Assembly (NCBI RefSeq): GCF_900143645.1
Contig: NZ_FRFD01000004.1
Location: 310,001-374,000, forward strand
Source of the DNA: Anaerocolumna xylanovorans DSM 12503
Lineage (GTDB): Bacteria > Bacillota > Clostridia > Lachnospirales > Lachnospiraceae
Length of the DNA: 64,000 bases
Direction of reading: 5' to 3'
Shown here: positions 61,779 to 64,000 of the stretch, one piece after another
Layout of the letters: the number at the start of each line of letters is the position of its first letter
Numbering within the stretch: the stretch's first letter is position 1
Translations under genes and position numbers: made by a program
Notes under the pieces: generated by a model
What the model saw: the letters and a program-made list of their open reading frames with translations, nothing else
The model's database searches: none
What the model was told of the DNA's origin: nothing

Positions 61779-63281
61779 TTAGAATAATGCATAATCCGAA
61801 TTCTTTCTCTTTACGATAAAGTTCGTTACCATAATTAAGACGAATCCGAATAAGGACTGATAAAGACCTGCTGCTGTACCAATACCGATGCTTAACGGCT
61901 GGGTCGTAGTGATACGGTATACATAGGTATCAAAGATATCCGTTGCATTGTATAATACGCCGTTTGTTCCGACCATCTGGTAGAACAATTCGAACTGCCC
62001 TTTCATAATGCTTCCTAATGAGAATAAGAACAGGATAATAAAGGTAGGTTTAATTAACGGTAAGGTAATATAGCGTATCTGCTGTACAAGGCTTGCACCG
62101 TCAACTTTTGCCGCGTCATAATATTCATCACTGATTCCGACAATCGTTGCCAGATATACAACCATACCGTAACCGATATTTTTCCAGATATAGAATACCG
62201 TTATCAGGATGGGCCAGTAATGAGGTGTGTTATAGAAGTCAATCTTTTGGCCGCCCATAGCAGCAACCATAGTATTTACTACACCGGAGTCATATTCAAA
62301 TAAGTTATAAACCAAAACCTTAAGAATAACGAAGGATACGAAGTAAGGCATGAACATCAAGGTCTGTGATGTCTTCTTAAACCATTTCACACCTGCCTGG
62401 CTGACAAAGATAGCAAATACAATCTGTAATATGTTACCTAATGCGATAAATACAAAATTGTAAAGAACCGTATTTTTCGTAAGTTTGAATAAATCTGCTT
62501 TTAATAGATACTCGAAGTTCTTCATTCCTACGTAAGGACTTCCCCATAATCCGTCACGGAAATTGAAGGAAGTAAAAGCATAATACACACCTATCATAGG
62601 AAGATAATTGTTTATTAACAGATAAACTGCGGCAGGAACTAACATTGCGAAGAGAACCCAGTTTTTTCTTAATTCATATAGGAAACCATGTTCTTTATAA
62701 ATCTCTCTTTCCGTTTTTTCAACTATCTTTACTGCTGCATAAGCTATAATCGATAATATTAAGACTACATATACAATTGGAGAGATAAAAATAGCATCTG
62801 TGCCGATTTTCTTATTGGCAAAAGGCATATAAACGATAGCAACCACTGAAAGCGCAATGTTAAATATCATTGCCGATTTCGCTGTAAAATACAAATGCAG
62901 ATTGCCTTTTGACTCCTTCTTTTTCATAAAGACTCTTATAACAAATATAATATTAAAGTAAACGGATGCCACTGCAAGTATCAGCAGAATCATTGTAAAT
63001 AGTCCTATATTACCTTGTTTCGTATACTTAACAAATGATAACATGTCATATAAGTTATAACTGGACATTAATTTACCGATTACATCCTCTTTAACTCCAA
63101 TACTTTGAAAGAGTGAATCCGGATTAATAATGTAGATCCATTTTACAAAAGGAATTGATAAAAGCAATGTAATCACTGATGCCACTATACCGGCAAGTAG
63201 TCCAAGCTTTTTACCATGATACTCTTTTTCAAATATAGCTGACAGACCAGGTTCCGGTTTTCGATTTTCTTTACTTTTCAT
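61779..63281 (-). CDS. Carbohydrate ABC transporter permease, LplB-like with N-terminal extension
   Basis: 500 residues, about 190 longer than a normal LplB. The C-terminal 300 residues are the usual permease (EYYDAAKVDGASLVQQIRYITLP, FIVKRKNSDYALF). The extra N-terminal part holds about four more membrane spans (GLLAGIVASVITLLLSIPFV and others) and a loop with DSLFQSIGVKEDVIGKLMSSYN. The extension resembles DUF-type membrane segments found in other Firmicute LplB proteins; its role is unknown. First gene of the operon. Confidence 0.9.
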   Translation of the reverse strand: MKSKENRKPEPGLSAIFEKEYHGKKLGLLAGIVASVITLLLSIPFVKWIYIINPDSLFQSIGVKEDVIGKLMSSYNLYDMLSFVKYTKQGNIGLFTMILLILAVASVYFNIIFVIRVFMKKKESKGNLHLYFTAKSAMIFNIALSVVAIVYMPFANKKIGTDAIFISPIVYVVLILSIIAYAAVKIVEKTEREIYKEHGFLYELRKNWVLFAMLVPAAVYLLINNYLPMIGVYYAFTSFNFRDGLWGSPYVGMKNFEYLLKADLFKLTKNTVLYNFVFIALGNILQIVFAIFVSQAGVKWFKKTSQTLMFMPYFVSFVILKVLVYNLFEYDSGVVNTMVAAMGGQKIDFYNTPHYWPILITVFYIWKNIGYGMVVYLATIVGISDEYYDAAKVDGASLVQQIRYITLPLIKPTFIILFLFSLGSIMKGQFELFYQMVGTNGVLYNATDIFDTYVYRITTTQPLSIGIGTAAGLYQSLFGFVLIMVTNFIVKRKNSDYALF

Positions 63282-63312
63282 GTGATATTCCCGCCTTTAA
63301 CTAATATTCATA

Positions 63313-63341
63313 TTATTAAAATGTACCAAAAAATTTTGCAA
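63313..63341 (-). promoter_or_regulatory. Promoter of LplB-LplC-receptor operon
   Basis: Minus strand: TTGCAA (63341-63336), 17 bases and TAATAA (63318-63313). The remaining 63342-63485 part of the 306-bp gap shows no other feature. Confidence 0.5.
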
Positions 63342-63485
63342 AAACTATGATGTCGTATACAACAAGGTCATTATATAAGCAGAATAGCTAAAACAACATG
63401 GGCAAAATCGTACTTTAGGTTATAAAAATACTAATTTTGGATTCGCAAATTTATATTTCAAGTATCAAGATTTGACTTTTATACA

Positions 63486-63549
63486 CAAAAAGGTAGAAAC
63501 AGACATTATATGTTTCATGTAATCACAACATATAATTCCATTTCTACCT
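63486..63549 (-). terminator. Terminator after aldo/keto reductase gene
   Basis: AGGTAGAAA (63491-63499) pairs with TTTCTACCT (63541-63549); an inner ATTATATGTT/AACATATAAT pair extends the hairpin, and five T follow on the minus strand. Confidence 0.85.
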
Positions 63550-63587
63550 GGGTTTTATACTTTTATTTTGTATATATTGCAAAACTT

Positions 63588-64000
63588 TCAGCCAATTTGA
63601 AGCCGCGTAAGTTCCTTATCCAGTAATTCCATCTCTTTCTCTGAAAGGCTCCAGTCAAAAGCAGCACAATTTTCTTTTGCTTCCTGTTCATTTCTTACAC
63701 CGATAAGTGCCGTTCCTACAAAACTCTTTTGCGTACTCCAGTTTATGGCGACCTGTGCTACCGGTTTGTTATGTGCTTCTGCTATTTTATCCATTGTTTT
63801 TAAAAGTTCCATTATTAATGAAAATTTTGGTTCTTTGTAAAAATCATAAAAGGTTATTCTTAAATCACCTTTTTCATATTCCGGAAGCTTTCTGACGGCT
63901 CCGGATAAAATGCCTGCTCCCAAAGATCCATAAGTTAAGGAATCGATGTTTCTTTCTGCTCCCCATTTTAAAAGCTCTGTGAATTTTTGGTTAACCATGG
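63588..64000 (-). CDS. Aldo/keto reductase, N-terminal part beyond window
   Basis: Only the C-terminal 137 codons are visible. The segment around MVNQKFTELLKWGAERNIDSLTYGSLGAGILSG and VAINWSTQKSFVGTALIGVRNEQEAKEN is typical for the NADPH-binding half of aldo/keto reductases (SxxIGVRN motif). The catalytic Tyr and Lys would be upstream, outside the window. The Met at 63998 is part of the conserved YNxxN region and not the start. Substrate unknown. Confidence 0.85.
   Translation of the reverse strand, partial: MVNQKFTELLKWGAERNIDSLTYGSLGAGILSGAVRKLPEYEKGDLRITFYDFYKEPKFSLIMELLKTMDKIAEAHNKPVAQVAINWSTQKSFVGTALIGVRNEQEAKENCAAFDWSLSEKEMELLDKELTRLQIG

Overview
The window looks like chromosomal DNA of a low-to-moderate GC, anaerobic, plant-polysaccharide-using Firmicute of the Lachnospiraceae type. 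Indicators are several LplA/LplB/LplC-type oligosaccharide ABC transporters with GH13, GH31 and GH30 enzymes, LacI and membrane-bound AraC regulators, AGGAGG ribosome binding sites and a type I c-di-GMP riboswitch. The species cannot be fixed from the sequence alone, and no rRNA or tRNA gene was recognised.

Layout. 1-9.9 kb: a minus-strand alpha-glucoside operon (GH13, LplB, LplC, binding lipoprotein, two GH31 enzymes) facing a divergent LacI regulator, with operator-like sites in between. 10-13.9 kb: a compact peptide cluster (double-glycine-leader peptide, GPP34-domain protein, membrane-anchored transglutaminase-like protein, SunS-like glycosyltransferase) behind two 21-bp-spaced direct repeats. 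13.9-23 kb: an ABC-2/NatA-type exporter, an amino-acid permease, an L,D-transpeptidase, an AraC/BtrH-like protein and a low-molecular-weight phosphotyrosine phosphatase. 23.2-27.8 kb: a strikingly AT-rich island with a three-repeat peptide, two radical SAM/SPASM enzymes, an MFS transporter and a GNAT protein. 28-34.7 kb: class I ribonucleotide reductase (nrdB, nrdA) and a polar amino-acid ABC importer. 35-38.3 kb: a c-di-GMP riboswitch with a terminator in front of a STAS-like protein, a KASIII-like enzyme without the usual His/Asn, and an acyl-CoA ligase. 38.4-50.7 kb: phosphoglucomutase, GNAT, Lhr-type helicase, chemoreceptor, nitroreductase, amidohydrolase and a MarR-PNPOx-hydrolase group. 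50.9-63.3 kb: a second carbohydrate region (GH30, binding lipoproteins, AraC and LacI regulators, type B carboxylesterase, LplB/LplC permeases). The right edge cuts an aldo/keto reductase and the left edge cuts a GH31 gene.

The two best candidates for undescribed systems are the multi-core radical SAM peptide island (23.2-27.8 kb) and the GG-leader/GPP34/transglutaminase-like/SunS-like cluster (10-13.9 kb). The riboswitch-controlled KASIII-ligase operon is a third. A hairpin repeat family (six copies, all on the minus strand, all upstream of minus-strand genes, several carrying the next gene's Shine-Dalgarno) also stands out.
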